The translations under genes and the position numbers were made by a program. The notes under the pieces are model-generated. The model was not told the DNA's origin. It did not search any database and saw nothing but the letters and a program-made list of their open reading frames with translations. A stretch of DNA of 64,000 bases from Heliocidaris tuberculata (lineage: Eukaryota > Echinodermata > Echinoidea > Camarodonta > Echinometridae): NCBI GenBank assembly GCA_025618425.1, contig CM046841.1, forward strand, positions 10,922,654 through 10,986,653, written 5' to 3'. Below, piece after piece: positions 48,965 through 62,047 of the stretch. Each line of letters begins with the position of its first letter. Position 1 is the stretch's first letter.

Positions 48965-50218
48965 GTAAGTTCGAGTAAATCATCTCTCAGATCAATGTTA
49001 GACTTTTGAGTTTCGTTTTATCAGTTTATTATTTGATAGAAGTCACAATCCGGAATAAAAGAAGATTTTTATAATTATTAGAAAGATGATTTGAAGCAGA
49101 CAGTGACAACAGATGTTTTTTTCTTAACAATGAGAAAGAAAGGAAATATTTTTCAATGACATACCAATAAAACCTATCATTCTTGCTGTGGTTGAACCAA
49201 AAAATACTGCAAAGTCGTGAAAATAAATGGAAATATAAATGACACGGGGGTCTCTCATATCAATTCCCATACCTGACATTATAAATATACCTATTATTCT
49301 GATAATGCTTTGACCTGAAAGTATCACAAAGTGGTGGAAAGTGAAGAAATTAGTCAAGTTTTAAATTAAAAATAAATTAGTTAATTTTCGTGGTATCATT
49401 CATTCTTCTCTCCTTTGAAATAAAACTGGCAGTTGGTTATTTCATATCAGTGTTCATACCTTACATACATTATTCAATCAAAATGAATCACAACTTGCAG
49501 AGAATAAAATAGCAAATTACAATGCTTTTCTCCTCGTGAAATTGGTTAAGTTTTGACTCGGAAACTAGGCATCGATCTCATGGAAGAATATTGAGCAAAT
49601 GTTCTGAAATCAATTTTCGTGCTTTATTACTTATACGGATGTTTGATTATATTGTTCTTGAGTGTTCTTCAATTTCCTTTCAACTCTGTGGATAAAGGTC
49701 ACGTACGTTTGCCCAGAATAGATTGCGTTACTTCTTGTTTTTTCTGTGCGCTGTTATTTTGAATAATTAAATATCGATGGTGCAGGCACAAACGGTTATT
49801 TCTTTTTTTTATCTGGAGAAAATTTGATTCCATCTGAGTACATTAAAAAAAAAAAATCATAAAATGATATATTGAAATTTATTTCAGCCAAAATTTGGAC
49901 AGATCGGTGTTTCTTGTTTAATTATGTAGATCTTAATGTAAGGAAACCCGCCCAAAGATAGAATCTGGACGAGTGGCGTGAGATAGATCTAAGGATGATA
50001 TCATTATGATTTAATCTCTTTCTCTTTCTTTCTCTCTCTCTCTCTCTCTCTCTAGCTCTATTTGAAATTTTGCATTACCAAGCGAGCCTTTTTTGTATTG
50101 ATTGTAGAAGCAAGCAAGTGTTGAGCTTTTACTCATACTGGATCTTTATTTATGTTCGATCTGTACATTTTAACCTCTTCTAAACAGACTTTATCTAAGT
50201 TTTTCCTTTCATTCCCAG

Positions 50219-50320
50219 ATTGTGACAGAAACCCCTGTGATAACGGCTGGTGTGAGGAGGCTATGGAGGGCTATGAATGTCATTGCTCAACTGGATTTAA
50301 AGGGACACACTGCGATAAAC
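50219..50320 (+). CDS. LDL-receptor-related type gene, exon C (EGF-like module)
   Basis: Acceptor ATTCCCAG, 102 nt, donor GTGAGA, phase 1 at both ends, the usual shape of a shuffled EGF exon. The peptide CDRNPCDNGWCEEAMEGYEC followed by HCSTGFKGTHCDK has all six cysteines with EGF spacing and the final G-F-x-G-x-x-C pattern. Extracellular, disulfide-bonded. Confidence 0.87.
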
Positions 50321-50593
50321 GTGAGAATTAAAACTCTTGACAAAGCTAAGTGTTTTATAAAGCGCCTTAACAGTTACAAGAAACTGGCTAAAAGCTCTTT
50401 CCCTAAACTAGCTGTAAAAATATTTCAATATTTTTATCTTCATCTAAATTTACTCGTAAGTCAATGAGGTAATAGTTGGTACCTATGATGAAAGTAGCGT
50501 GTAAATCTTTTTTTCAGGTAAACTGCAGTCAAGGTTCTGAAAAACAACCAAAGCCTAAAAATTACAAATACCCCAGAAAGGAAATTAATGCCA

Positions 50594-50596
<3 letters not shown>

Positions 50597-50640
<44 letters not shown>

Positions 50641-50641
50641 T
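50597..50641. repeat. (CT)n microsatellite in the intron
   Basis: About 22 CT dinucleotides between exons C and D. A similar tract lies at about 50018-50053. Confidence 0.95.
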
Positions 50642-50780
50642 CTATGGATACCCCTGTCAACAGGTGAATAATTTTGTAATAACTATATGTTTTACGCCCG
50701 AGGATGATTTCTCAACTTTTAAAGGGAGAGCTGATGGTAAGCTGTAAAATGCAATACAATTTTGCATTGATTTGATTTAG

Positions 50781-51005
50781 CAATGGCCAAGATCTTCGTG
50801 GCAGTGCACACCGTGTCGAAATTATTTGCTGCAGACCTACAAGATGACCTAGTGTTCACTACAGTTCCGGCCTCCCCAAAGCCACGTGCTGTAACGTATG
50901 ATTTTGTATCAAGGAAGATATACTGGTGTGACTGGCCTGAAGAAAAGGTGTATCGTGCTGATGTAAGCGGTGCAGACAGAGAGACAGTAATCAGTACAAG
51001 CTCTG
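50781..51005 (+). CDS. LDL-receptor-related type gene, exon D (YWTD propeller blades)
   Basis: Acceptor TTGATTTAG, 225 nt, donor GTAAGA, phase 1 at both ends. It reads MAKIFVAVHTVSKLFAADL, then a blade core RKIYWCDWPEEKVYRADVSG and ADRETVIS. IYWCDW replaces YWTDW; this is the standard LDLR class B pattern with IYxDxxxxxVYRAxxxG. It opens the propeller that follows the EGF module. The internal ATG is not a start: the preceding phase and AG show that it is an internal exon. Confidence 0.87.
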
Positions 51006-51069
51006 GTAAGAAGATTGTTAATTGTTCGGGGAATTTCTGTGGTACTACTTCTTACTTATCCTACGATTA

Positions 51070-51365
51070 ATTTGTCCTTTATTTCATTGGTCCTACGTTT
51101 CATTGATCATACGTCCCTTTGGTCATACATCGTTTTTGTATATGTGTTATTGGCTTTTCGTCTAATTAGTCATACATCGCAACGGTCCTTCTTCTCACTG
51201 GTCCAATATCCCATAAGTCCTAGATTAGTCCTGTGTCCCATTGGACATCTCATCGGCCCTGCATGTCATTGGTCATGCGTCTCTTTGTCCCATGTTCCAT
51301 CAGTCATATTTCTCATTTGTCATACTTTTCGTTGGCCCTACGTTACACTGGACCTGCATCTCTTA
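51070..51365. repeat. Intronic minisatellite, unit about 17-21 bp
   Basis: Variants of TCATTGGTCATACG repeat about 14 times (CATTGGTCCTACG, CATTGATCATACG, CTTTGGTCATACA, CATTGGTCATGCG, GTTGGCCCTACG). The open frames in this span are artefacts. Confidence 0.75.
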
Positions 51366-51844
51366 TTTTCTGGGTTTCTCTGACCTTTCTACCCATTTTT
51401 TTTATGTCCCATTGTGCTTGGGTTATTGGATCATACAACTGGTATCACTTTTTTTATAGTTGGCCTTAAATTCCATTAGTGGTATTTACGATTGCCTTTA
51501 GAATTTGGATTACCTTTTTACGCATATAATAAGGGTTCATGTTAGGTGTACATTTCATGGACCCATAGGATTGTTTAGGCCTACTACCAATAGTCAGTAC
51601 AAGGGTACGTGGCATCTGTTTGTTCTAATGGCATGAATGGTGCTATACTTAACAATGAGCTCTATAAATCTAAGTCAACCTTCGTCCCGGCCTTTTACAC
51701 TTTTCATTATGGTTTATGGTTGATCATGTGAATGGCAATTAAGTTCGGGAGGACTGTTTTATGTCTTCGATCAAATAATTGTCTTTTTATGATAATAATT
51801 GGTCCCCATTAATAGATAACCATTTGCGTTGTCTCTTGTCATAG

Positions 51845-52019
51845 ATCCAAAAGGATTGGCCATTGCTGAATCATCCAGAACTCTCTACATATCCTATTCT
51901 AACTTAGATAAGATAACATCCGTGCCGATAGGAGTTGACAGCCCTACACCTGGAAACGAATCTGACTTTGTCACCGATATAATAAACCCTAAATTACTTA
52001 TCGTCGATGAGCAGCAAGG
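51845..52019 (+). CDS. LDL-receptor-related type gene, exon E (degenerate YWTD blade)
   Basis: Acceptor TGTCATAG, 175 nt, donor GTACGT, phase 1 in and phase 2 out. The peptide PKGLAIAESSRTLYISYSNL has the GLAI and LYISY positions of a blade where YWTD is expected. It continues DKITSVPIGVDSP and ends LLIVDEQQ. Joining to the next exon gives QQGYLYW, a normal blade start. Confidence 0.75.
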
Positions 52020-52557
52020 GTACGTCCAAAACATCTTAAATGTGGGAAGGTTGTCGGACATGCCTTGGCGACGAACGACAAGCTATAATTTGCAAAATAA
52101 GCCACAAAAATTAAGGTTCTCCCTTTTTTTTTTGCTGACCGCTATTCAAAACTAACATTCTCTGAATAGTTATTCTGAGTATGACATTGGGATATCCCCT
52201 TTTTGTTATAATCTATATGCCATATATGAAGGAATAGAGTAAGGTTTAAAACCTCTAAAACACATATACATGTACAAAAGTGATTACAAAAGCATCCACA
52301 CGAGATTTTATTATGATCTCTTAATTCAATTTGAATATTTTTTATATTTTAAATCGATTTTTTTTCATGTGTTCACAGCAAACATATGATAAAATAAAAG
52401 AGAGTCTTATCCAATAGTTAATATTTTCCTCTTTCAAATCGTTTTTTTTTTTATTGCTTAATTGTCAGATGCATTAATTGTTGTAGCCATAGATATCGTT
52501 AATTGCAAATGCCCCAAAAGATATATGTTGATGTCATGGTTATCTTCAATGTCTTAG

Positions 52558-52686
52558 ATATCTCTACTGGTCAATGAAAAGTACGATAGAACGCACATTT
52601 CTCAATGGGACTGGGAACATTGATGTTATCCATTCTGACACAACCCTTTGGAACTCCATTTACTGGGTTAAGCATCGACCTTAACA
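52558..52686 (+). CDS. LDL-receptor-related type gene, exon F (YWTD blade with frameshift)
   Basis: Acceptor AATGTCTTAG and donor GTAAGT. From the incoming phase the exon reads YLYWSMKSTIERTFLNGTGN and then IDVIHSD. The conserved continuation TQPFGTPFTGLSIDLN is in the +1 frame. The switch lies at about 52637-52645 in a CAACCCTTT context. In the original frame a TAA at 52682-52684 stops before the donor. A one-base error or a true inactivating insertion would explain it. With the shift, the exon leaves in phase 1 like its neighbours. Confidence 0.78.
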
Positions 52687-52794
52687 GTAAGTATAATAGT
52701 CTTTCATGGTTTTCATAAAGATTAAAGATAATAGTCATGTATAATTTCAATAAAGACCAAAACAATAAAATACGTTTACTTTTTTTCGTTTCAG

Positions 52795-52838
52795 TGGTCT
52801 ATAAATTTCGTGAGCATTGTAACAATTCTGTCCACTAA
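52795..52838 (+). CDS. Possible last exon of the same gene (very weak)
   Basis: A strong acceptor (TTTTTTTCGTTTCAG) is followed in phase 1 by VYKFREHCNNSVH and TAA at 52836-52838. VYKF sits where LYWT of the next blade would be expected. It may be a decayed blade exon, an alternative terminal exon or chance. No donor was found. Confidence 0.2.
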
Positions 52839-53143
52839 ACAAATAAGATTTCGCAAGAATATACTTAAAATATGTTTTGCATATGATAAGGGAAAGCTTT
52901 TTTTAAAAATGGAAGATGGTTTGGTATCATTATCTATGTAATGCAAGAGGTGTGAGGAAAGTTCGCAAGTTATCCCCTTTTCTGAACATCTTAATGAGTA
53001 CAGTCTTATTAGGGTGTCTTCATGGTAAAAATATTGGTTAAAATATGGATTCTGTTCATCTGTTGCATATACATTGTTGGTGTTGGATAGTAGGTATGCA
53101 TGATTGTGCGTGTGCGCGTGAGGTAGGTATGCTTTTGTGTATG

Positions 53144-53643
53144 NNNNNNNNNNNNNNNNNNNNNNNNNNNNNNNNNNNNNNNNNNNNNNNNNNNNNNNNN
53201 NNNNNNNNNNNNNNNNNNNNNNNNNNNNNNNNNNNNNNNNNNNNNNNNNNNNNNNNNNNNNNNNNNNNNNNNNNNNNNNNNNNNNNNNNNNNNNNNNNNN
53301 NNNNNNNNNNNNNNNNNNNNNNNNNNNNNNNNNNNNNNNNNNNNNNNNNNNNNNNNNNNNNNNNNNNNNNNNNNNNNNNNNNNNNNNNNNNNNNNNNNNN
53401 NNNNNNNNNNNNNNNNNNNNNNNNNNNNNNNNNNNNNNNNNNNNNNNNNNNNNNNNNNNNNNNNNNNNNNNNNNNNNNNNNNNNNNNNNNNNNNNNNNNN
53501 NNNNNNNNNNNNNNNNNNNNNNNNNNNNNNNNNNNNNNNNNNNNNNNNNNNNNNNNNNNNNNNNNNNNNNNNNNNNNNNNNNNNNNNNNNNNNNNNNNNN
53601 NNNNNNNNNNNNNNNNNNNNNNNNNNNNNNNNNNNNNNNNNNN
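53144..53643. other. Sequence gap, exactly 500 N
   Basis: A round number of N, most likely a placeholder of unknown true length. Open frames through it are artefacts. It separates the LRP-like gene from the second copy of the duplication. Confidence 0.99.
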
Positions 53644-53689
53644 CCCCACCCCCACCCCCCCCCCCCCTCTCTCTTAGCAAGATCGTATT

Positions 53690-53857
53690 TAAATTGTAAG
53701 GGCTCTCAAGGCGTCAAGCTTCTGCTTATCTTGGAGCTCTAAGTTCTGTTGAAAATAAGTTTCTGTGATCATGCATGTTAACTGTGTACTATCTGACTAT
53801 GTATACTTGTATTTGTATGCAGAACAGAATAAACAAAATGAAATGAAATGAAATAAT
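53690..53857 (+). mobile_element. Retroelement 3' end with (AAATG)n tail
   Basis: AGAACAGAATAAAC is followed by three to four AAATG units at 53836-53855, a typical LINE-type tail. The upstream part is cut by the gap. Confidence 0.45.
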
Positions 53858-55021
53858 TGCTAGGTGTAGGGAAATCTAGCCACAAATGGCATTTTATTGA
53901 AGATTTTTTTTCTCTCTCTCTCTTGATTTTAATAAATCTGTTTTTCTTCCTTAGTGTTCGCATTTTGAAACACATTTCGAATCTATTCCCAGATGAAATT
54001 CTCGGGCCGTATTGTGAAACAATCAGCCTCAATGATAACAAATATTTCATCTTCGCATTCTATTCAGGATTTTGCCTGTCTCTTGAAAATAGTGTATTTG
54101 AGTAATCATTTAAAAGAAATGAATTTCACTGACGGCTTACTGATGACAGAGTACTAAAGGGCGAGGCCTTTCTGTCAGGAAAAGCTTACACATATTCCTC
54201 CCCCCCCCCCCCAAGCACGTTTTAAAATTATGTTTTAATTTGAAGGCTAATATTTAGTGAACCGTAAATGGATCATAAAAAACGAAATGCGAACCCTACA
54301 AATTAACCAAACAATAAAATAATATTTCAAATGTACCCTCGATGATTACCGCTAGAGAAAAGGTGCAACAGAGTATGTACTGGGTATAACATTGGTATAA
54401 GGGAGAAACTGCATACTTTAGCTTGTACGTAATTATACAGTCACGTAGCTTGGGTCAATTAAGCCATCGGAGGGGAACTTACATAATGCATTATGGGGGA
54501 GGCACTAATCTTACATGATGGGTAAATACGACTTTATGAGGAAACGATTATGGGGAGGGGGAGGATGGATCCTACGATCTTATATTATTTTGCTTTCAGT
54601 TACTCAATTTACATATTTTTTCGCCATTCGATTGAGGGGCACGTGGCTTCTCCCGCTCCCCTCCCGTGCCTCCACCTCAGCTACGTCACAGTTTACATAC
54701 ATATATATCGCTGACTGAACAATTTCTTTGAAGTGGGGCACTGATGATCACAACCAACTCCATTGCTGAGCGACCTTCTCGTCCTTTGGCCCAGAAAACG
54801 GGGAAAGATAGAGCAATAATATGTTACCAGATCAGGTGAATAAACGTCGAGAGAGCTGAATCTTGTTAGGCGGTTTAGATGACAGGATCTGTGGCATAGC
54901 AGTTAACTCGTGCACAGAATAGAGTTACGGCACGATTATGGTAGGGACGTTCTTAATGTCTTTTCGGGTTTGTTCTGTTTTCTCCATGATAATGCTCTAT
55001 TTCTCTAACGTCTTCCAAAAT

Positions 55022-56153
55022 GTGGGTTTTCACGGGGCATGCGAACGATTCGCGAAGGATGCGAATGTGGAAAAAATGTCAAAGTCCAACATTCGTATTT
55101 TATGCTCAAAAAGTTCGCCAAACATGCTCGTGGGTTTTGAAGCGTCGTCAACTGTTCGGAGGAGTCGTTTTTAGTTCGGCGGAAATTTCAAAAAAAGTTT
55201 GAATTTTTTTGCGACTGTTTCTAGTTAGTGATTTGTATTTGTCTCAAAAATGTCTGGAAAGCTTCGTCATATGCGCACGCAGTGGCGGATCCAGGGGGAG
55301 GGGGGCGGGGGACCCGGGCCCCCTCCCCTGGAACCAAAAAGGGGCCCAAAAAATGCTGAGGACCTTTTTTTTTTTTTTTTTTTTTTTGCTTGTCAGAGAC
55401 TTTTTGAGTGAAAAGGGGGCCCCAAAATGCTGAGGACCTTTCTATTTTTGTTTTTTTTTTTTTACTTGTCGTAAATTTTTAAAGTTAAAAAGGGGCCCAA
55501 AAATGCTGAGAATCTTTTTTTTTTTGTTTGTTTGTTTGTTTGTTTGTTTGTTGTTTTCTTTTGCTTGTCAGAAAATTTTGTAAAGATTGAGCCCCCTCCC
55601 AAGATATCCTGGATCCGCCAGTGTGCGCAAGACCTATTCCCGAGTGCAAAATCTACGTGAAACCCCAGACAGATTCCGACAGTTTCTAGAATGTCTCGCT
55701 CATGTCTCGCGTAAGTAGCAAAGTTCGTCCGATCATTTCCCGAACTATTCACGAACTGTTTGCGTACTTCTTGAGAATAGGTGACTTCGCCAAAGAAGCA
55801 AACGCGAGCCTTTCACGTCGGGGCCCTCTGTTGATTCGCCTACCTTTCCCTACGATTAATTTGCGAATGTCACGAAGTATTCGCAAAGTATTCGCGAGCT
55901 ACACACGAACAAAAACCGACGCTTTCGAGAACGTTTTGCGAATGTGTATGTGGACTGGTCATAATTCTGCAACGCTACACACGGCATTCGCACATACGTT
56001 GTGAGAACTACGCACAAACTGCGCAAGAATGGTTTACGACTCCATTTTTGCAAAACACTATTCGGAGAAAAACTTCTCCAAATGTTGGACTTTGCCATTT
56101 TTTTCCACATTCGCATCCTTCTCGAATCTTTCGCTTGCCCCATGAAAACCCAC
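55022..56153. mobile_element. Second copy of the foldback transposon
   Basis: Matches 781-1908. Arms at 55022-55094 and 56081-56153. One visible change in the right arm is GACTTTGACATT to GACTTTGCCATT. Confidence 0.8.
55280..55623. mobile_element. Second copy of the nested hAT-like MITE
   Basis: Same ends and same imperfect 8-bp target duplication as 1034-1378. The T and GTTT runs differ in length and CCCTCCCTCAAGA is shortened to CCCTCCCAAGA. Confidence 0.85.
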
Positions 56154-56259
56154 CTTTAGTCCTTACCAATGTCAACTTTCTGGCTTTTTTCTCTCGTGGC
56201 AAGTTTCGAGGTTTTGTCGCGCTATCTATATCATAAAGGATATAGTCTAACCGGGATGA

Positions 56260-56510
56260 AACACTGTGAAAAGACTTGTAAACAGTGTGAAAATGACTTG
56301 AAAAACAGTGTAGAAACAGTTTGAAGAGGGTGTGAAAATAATGTGAGCACAGTGTAGAAACAATAATAATATAATGGGAACACAGTTTTATTGTACAAAT
56401 AGTGTGAAAAAAAGTTTGAACACAAAGAGAAAAGAGCAAACAAAAAACAAAAAACATGTAAATATAGTGAGACACAGTGTAAAAAATAATGTGGGCAGAG
56501 TGTGTGTACC
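56260..56510. repeat. Second copy of the ACAGTGTGAAAA minisatellite
   Basis: Matches 2015-2265 without a visible change in unit number. Confidence 0.7.
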
Positions 56511-58085
56511 ACTGAAAGCGTTTAGCTCTTATCCGTGCAGTCCGTGTTAGGTTCTGGGATTACCACAGTGTGAAACGAATGTACACAGTATTTCCAAACT
56601 TGGTCGGCATTCCTGACTATGGTCAAACTGTACCTCTTCTTTGCTAAATTTCTCCTGAGTGTTATGTAAATAAGGGTAACAAAGTTAAACAATGAGGCGG
56701 GTTTTGTTTTAATAAATAATTGATATTTTTGGCGGTTTTTAATATTTTTTTTTTAGTTGATAGCGCCATATGTGCACAAAAATGTACCGTGTGTTGCGTT
56801 TAAGCTTTCATTTGTACATTATTATGTAGTCCAGCCCTTCGGCTGCTATCTGGAATTTGAAAGATACAATTTCAATTTCAGTTTATTGTTGTCATAATCA
56901 GATAGATATATTTTCGGATAATAGCGTTCAAAACTGGGTTGCGGTGTTAGGCATAATTATTGTCGTTTCCAGGACAACCTGGTTACAGGTTATTTTTCTC
57001 TGCTCTGATTACAAACTTTACCCACATAACGCTGTGAATGGTTCTCCTGTGTATACATTGTGGTTGTAAATGATCACGCTCAAATGCGATTTATCTTCTC
57101 TTTTAGCCCTCGCCCTTGGTCATGTTCGGATCCCTTCCTGCTCACGTCCGAAAACATACACCCCGATAAGTCCCTCTACTGAATAGGAACTTGGCAGTGG
57201 CGTATCCAGAAAGATAAAGATGGGAGGGTTATCCGTTCCTACTAACCTTCGAAAACATATACCCCGATAATATTCCGGAGGGGAGGGGGGGCGTAATTCT
57301 AACAAGACCATTTAGTCTATTCAGGAAAGGTGGCTTATGATAATCCCTTTTATTCTTATATGATGTCGAATCCAAATGATATTACTTACGGAATTTCATC
57401 AAGAATTCTAAGAGGGCCTCCATTTTTTTCTTGTTCTTTCTTTTCTTTGCTTAAGTGGGACATGATTTGGCATTGGGCACATAAGAACTGGTCAACTTAA
57501 AAATCAGCCATTAAAAAAGAGATGGTTAAAAAAAAACGCTGTGGTGCACGGGACTCCCTCTTTCAGACTAGTCTAGGGATGGTAATGTATCTAGGCAGCT
57601 CCATGTGTTGTAGATCTATAACAATTTTTTTTTTCAGGGGGGGGGTGGACGCAAAGTTCATGTGCGCTTGGTACTCCACTGGTTTGAGGTAATACCGACT
57701 TTTCGATTTTCGACTGGTACGAGATTACGTCCAGTTGAATCTCTGCGCATGCGTTACGTCGTCTCCCTCGTCCACTAGCCTGATCGAGAATGCGTCAACC
57801 ATGGTTTTGCCGTCCTTTCTAAAACGTGAACGTCACTCTTAGCCATGAAGTCATATGAAAGAGAGAAAACAAGAACTACTTAGGAAATGAAAGGAATAGA
57901 AGATGATAGCATGAAGTATAGAAATACATTTAAGAAAAGATGTGAAAAGAAAAGATGAGAGGAGAAAAACACGGATGTCACATTGCAAAAAAAAAAATTA
58001 TCAAATATATTATTTAATTTCACGAAATAAGGAAAAAGAATGAAGTGAAATATACATGTGTAAGTTGTAGAGAGATGTGTGTAAG

Positions 58086-58117
<32 letters not shown>

Positions 58118-59833
58118 TGAATGTGCCATCGGTCCTGGTGGTTGAGCAATTATTATGGAAATTTATACGGTGTTCCACTTAGGGCTGTATGTATTGTTTG
58201 GAAGGTTTGATGCCTAGCAATGAAAATAAAGTGGAATGGCATTACACCTGTTATAAGACTTACATAAGCAGTGACTCTATTTTGTAACTAAGTGTATAGA
58301 AGCTGGTGTACTGGGATAACAGTTGATAGAGGCCACGCCCTATGAAGTTGTCTCGGTGTGCAGAGGGGTAGTAGCCTGCTCAAGACATGTAGACTGCTGC
58401 CATTTTCTGGTTGTCATTTGTGTTGCGAAAGACGTTACTTTTACTTTGAAAATTAGCTTCATAAACTTGGAAGTAAAATCGATACATTACCATCTGTAAG
58501 TGAGAAGATAAAATTATATTTCATATTATATTGATACCTGTATAACTTTCTAATTTCATGAAGTTGAGATACGAGAAAAGTATTTCAAAAAGTTTTGTTT
58601 TTACATTTTCCTATCAAATGAAGTCTGTGAAAAGAAGACATTATGTATTTATATGGATGTTATCCTAAATGTTGTTGTTATTATCGAATAGGAAAAGTCT
58701 AATAATGCTGTTCTTATATAACCTATAAGAAGAACCAATAGTAGAGGAATGTTTGTGCCTGAACTCTTTACATTTTAATGGCACATATCTTGAGAGAAGG
58801 ACTGATGTTTTCTACTGAGAGTCGATGGAGCAGGACCGAGCAGGTGAACCGTTCACCGAAAGCATGGCATGTTCAGAGTGAATGATAGATGAACATTATG
58901 TTGAGCTGTATCAATCTACAAGCTGAAACTCTGAACGACTGACATTTATTGTTCAAAGAAACGACATCGTCATTTTTGAATGAACTATGTAAATGTCGGT
59001 TCTAAAACTTTTACGCTTGAGAACTGAAGCAAAATTTCAATATGGAAGCGAGATATTGTTCGAAACAATATCAATTTCCAGGACGTATTATAAAGCTTGT
59101 TCCTAAATTTTGTACTTTGGTACAAGGGATGACTCAGTTGGATAAACTTAAAAGAATTCTTTTTTCAGCTTAAATTAAGAGGTTAACAAATGTGTAAAAA
59201 AGAAAGTCATATTGACTGCTCTAAAATTCAACGTGGATATTTCAGATCCACTTGTATTTTAATATAAGAAAAATATTTGTGAGAAGAGTTTAATTAAAAA
59301 GGGTCTATGAACAGAGGTTGATTGAAATGCTATTCGAGGTGAAGTGGACAGTTCAGGTCTGCTTTTCACATAAGACATTAGTGGTTGATTTTTGTGCTGA
59401 GGATGTACGGTGGTCGATTGGAACTTAAAGTTTTGTACTGAAATAAGCGGACAGTGCAGGTCTGTTATGTATGTACCTAGAAATACTTGTTAGAAATGAA
59501 GATTGGAAGGTTGATATAATTTACAGATTTGTTATAAATATTAAGACATATTTAGACAATTCAGGTCTACTTATAAAGGTTGATATATACATATACATAC
59601 TTATATATCTCATTTAGAAATATTGTGAAGAGTCGTAGTAAGGGAGAATCGTGAACAGTTCCTTATACAGGAGTTGAGTGTGCGGAGTATATTAAAATCT
59701 TCTTTTGTTCTTCAAGGAATAAACACTTTAGTCTGATTTATAATAAAATCGGTTGTGATTACGAGTATCGCAAATGGCATGTATTTGGGATTCTTTATTT
59801 TGAGTTTTACCATGTGACAACGGATAAACAAAA

Positions 59834-60180
59834 TAAAAGATAGAATGAGAAGATAGAAGAACAAACTAGAAAATCATATTATATCCTCTTTAAAAGAAAA
59901 AAAATCGAAAGATAGAAAGAGGAATGAAAGGAGAAAAAACAAAGAATAACATGAGAAATTATAGAAAGGGAAAAAAGAGAAAAACAAAGAATAACATAAG
60001 GACAGAGAAAAGGAGGAATGAAAGGAGGAAAAAAGAATAACATAAGGCAGAAGGAAAGATAAATGACAGGATAAAAACGAAAAATAACATAGTGAAAAGG
60101 AGAAACAAACGTAACAGAAGAAAAAATAAATACGGAAAGATAGAAAGTGAAATGACAGGAGAAAAACTAAAAATAACATG
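59834..60180. repeat. Second copy of the purine-rich minisatellite
   Basis: Matches 5590-5940 with a single-A insertion near 60081. Confidence 0.75.
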
Positions 60181-61472
60181 ATAAAGTTAAGACGTCATGC
60201 CGTTCCAGTCCACGTCGACTGAAATCTAAATTGTTTTTAACACTATAGTCAACTTAAATAGTCGACGTGATGGTCGTGCTTCACCGGTAGACGTAGACGC
60301 CGTCCACGTCCACCCGATCGAAAACTCCCTGTTGAAAAGCGCAGTGGCCTTAGAGGTCAGTTTTTCACTTCGAGCGTGGAAAACTAGACAGAAACAAGTT
60401 ATATTTGTTTTCTTCCCTTTCCGTTACTAAGCAACAAGGCCGGGCAGTCTTACCGAAGAGCGATGCAAATGAAGGGTTGTGTTTACGAGCAAGGGTTACC
60501 GATACTCTTTAAAATGCAAAACCACTGACCTCGGAGAAGCTGGATACTTCGAAAAACCTTGGGGAAAACACCTGATTGACGCTAAGATTAGCTTAGCGTG
60601 ACGAAAATTGTTGAAAGCGAAAGCTTACGGTCAAAATGATCATTTTTAGGAGTTTAAAAGTAATAAAATATGTGTAACTGACAACTTGTATATTTACGCA
60701 ATATTTCAGTTGCATTTTTCATATTTTTTTTAGTTGGATATTCAAGAGCAAAAACACCCGATATTATGCCATGATATTTATGTAGCCATTCAGATAACTC
60801 CAGATATTAAATTATTTTTAAATGGATTTGTCAATTCACAGCTGCAAATATAGATTTATAGAGGGTGAACTAACCAGAAACGAAAATTTCTCGAATGACA
60901 TCTTGGGATTTGCTAAATCACATTGATACAATTATCGGACAAAGCAGTTTAGGGCACTTGAAAAGTCCTCATGAAATCTAACAATTTCATTGTAGGATTC
61001 AGTGGGACATCTTGGGACGTTACAGACGCTGATTTGAAATCTGACCTTAGCAGAATACCAGTAAATAGCTAGTGTATATCCTTTGAAAGAATATTTATCA
61101 GTCTTCCATAAATCAGCTTTTCTTAAAATTTAAAAATAACCCTTTTTTATAAAAGTACGAAGCTATTCCATCTTTAACCTTTAAATGGGAGACACTTGCT
61201 TGAGTCTTCTAGAATAGATACTTCTATAAGTTAGTTTGGCATAGTTTGACAAAACTATTTAAAAAAAAAACTCTCTTTGGTTTGATGATTTCATGGTGAT
61301 TGGAAAGCATATTAAAAAAAACCACATTAACTTATACAGCCTCCAGATGAAGTGCGACCAGGGTGACATATAAAGGAAGAACATGAGGAGTGGAAGATAG
61401 AGAGGACATTTCCTTAAATCCTCTCCATCGGTCTTTTCCCTCTCCCACGCTCCTTATGAAATGTGGCATGTT

Positions 61473-61640
61473 TTACTTCAGGCTTTCTTTATCCTGACAC
61501 CCATGGCGCTCCTGCAGTTCCTGGGAACCATCTCCAGGAGGAATTATCTTTATGACACGTTCAGTCGAGTCATCCAAGAAAAAACATCCACGTACTTGAT
61601 GTAAAGGGAACATGAGCTTGGCATCAATGCAAATGAGCGC
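61473..61640 (-). CDS. Second copy of the candidate minus-strand terminal exon
   Basis: Same 55-codon frame as 7229-7396, intact, with one silent CAA/CAG change. Both copies keep the upstream AG. Function unknown; coding status uncertain. Confidence 0.3.
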   Translation of the reverse strand, partial: ALICIDAKLMFPLHQVRGCFFLDDSTERVIKIIPPGDGSQELQERHGCQDKESLK

Positions 61641-61984
61641 CTTGGATGACAGACAAGGTAAATCGTTTATTAGCTTAAATGTCTATCATGATCTGTTATT
61701 TCTGCATCCAATATTCCTTCCGACAAGAAAGGAACATTTGAATTCCCAAAGTCCATTTGCTAAAAGAGAAAATGCAAAATCTACACTAGAAGTAATGGAT
61801 TACTCTGTATTGTCTTTTGTCTGGCACTGTCGTCAAAGCCCCCGTGAAGGATAGCAAAAGATATCACAAATAACTTGAAAAATAACTTTTTGTTAATTAA
61901 ACATAAGTACATCTATGTCCATTTTGTAATGATAAAAAAGGATGATGATGATGTTAACAATGAAAGCGTACTACATATTATAAA

Positions 61985-62012
61985 TGATAATAATGATGAT
62001 GATGATGATAAT

Positions 62013-62047
<35 letters not shown>

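Noticed and set aside
51015..51469. Ser/His/Leu-rich frames after exon D
   Set aside because: They translate the intronic minisatellite.
53009..53742. Four long frames spanning the N gap
   Set aside because: Most of each frame is undefined bases.
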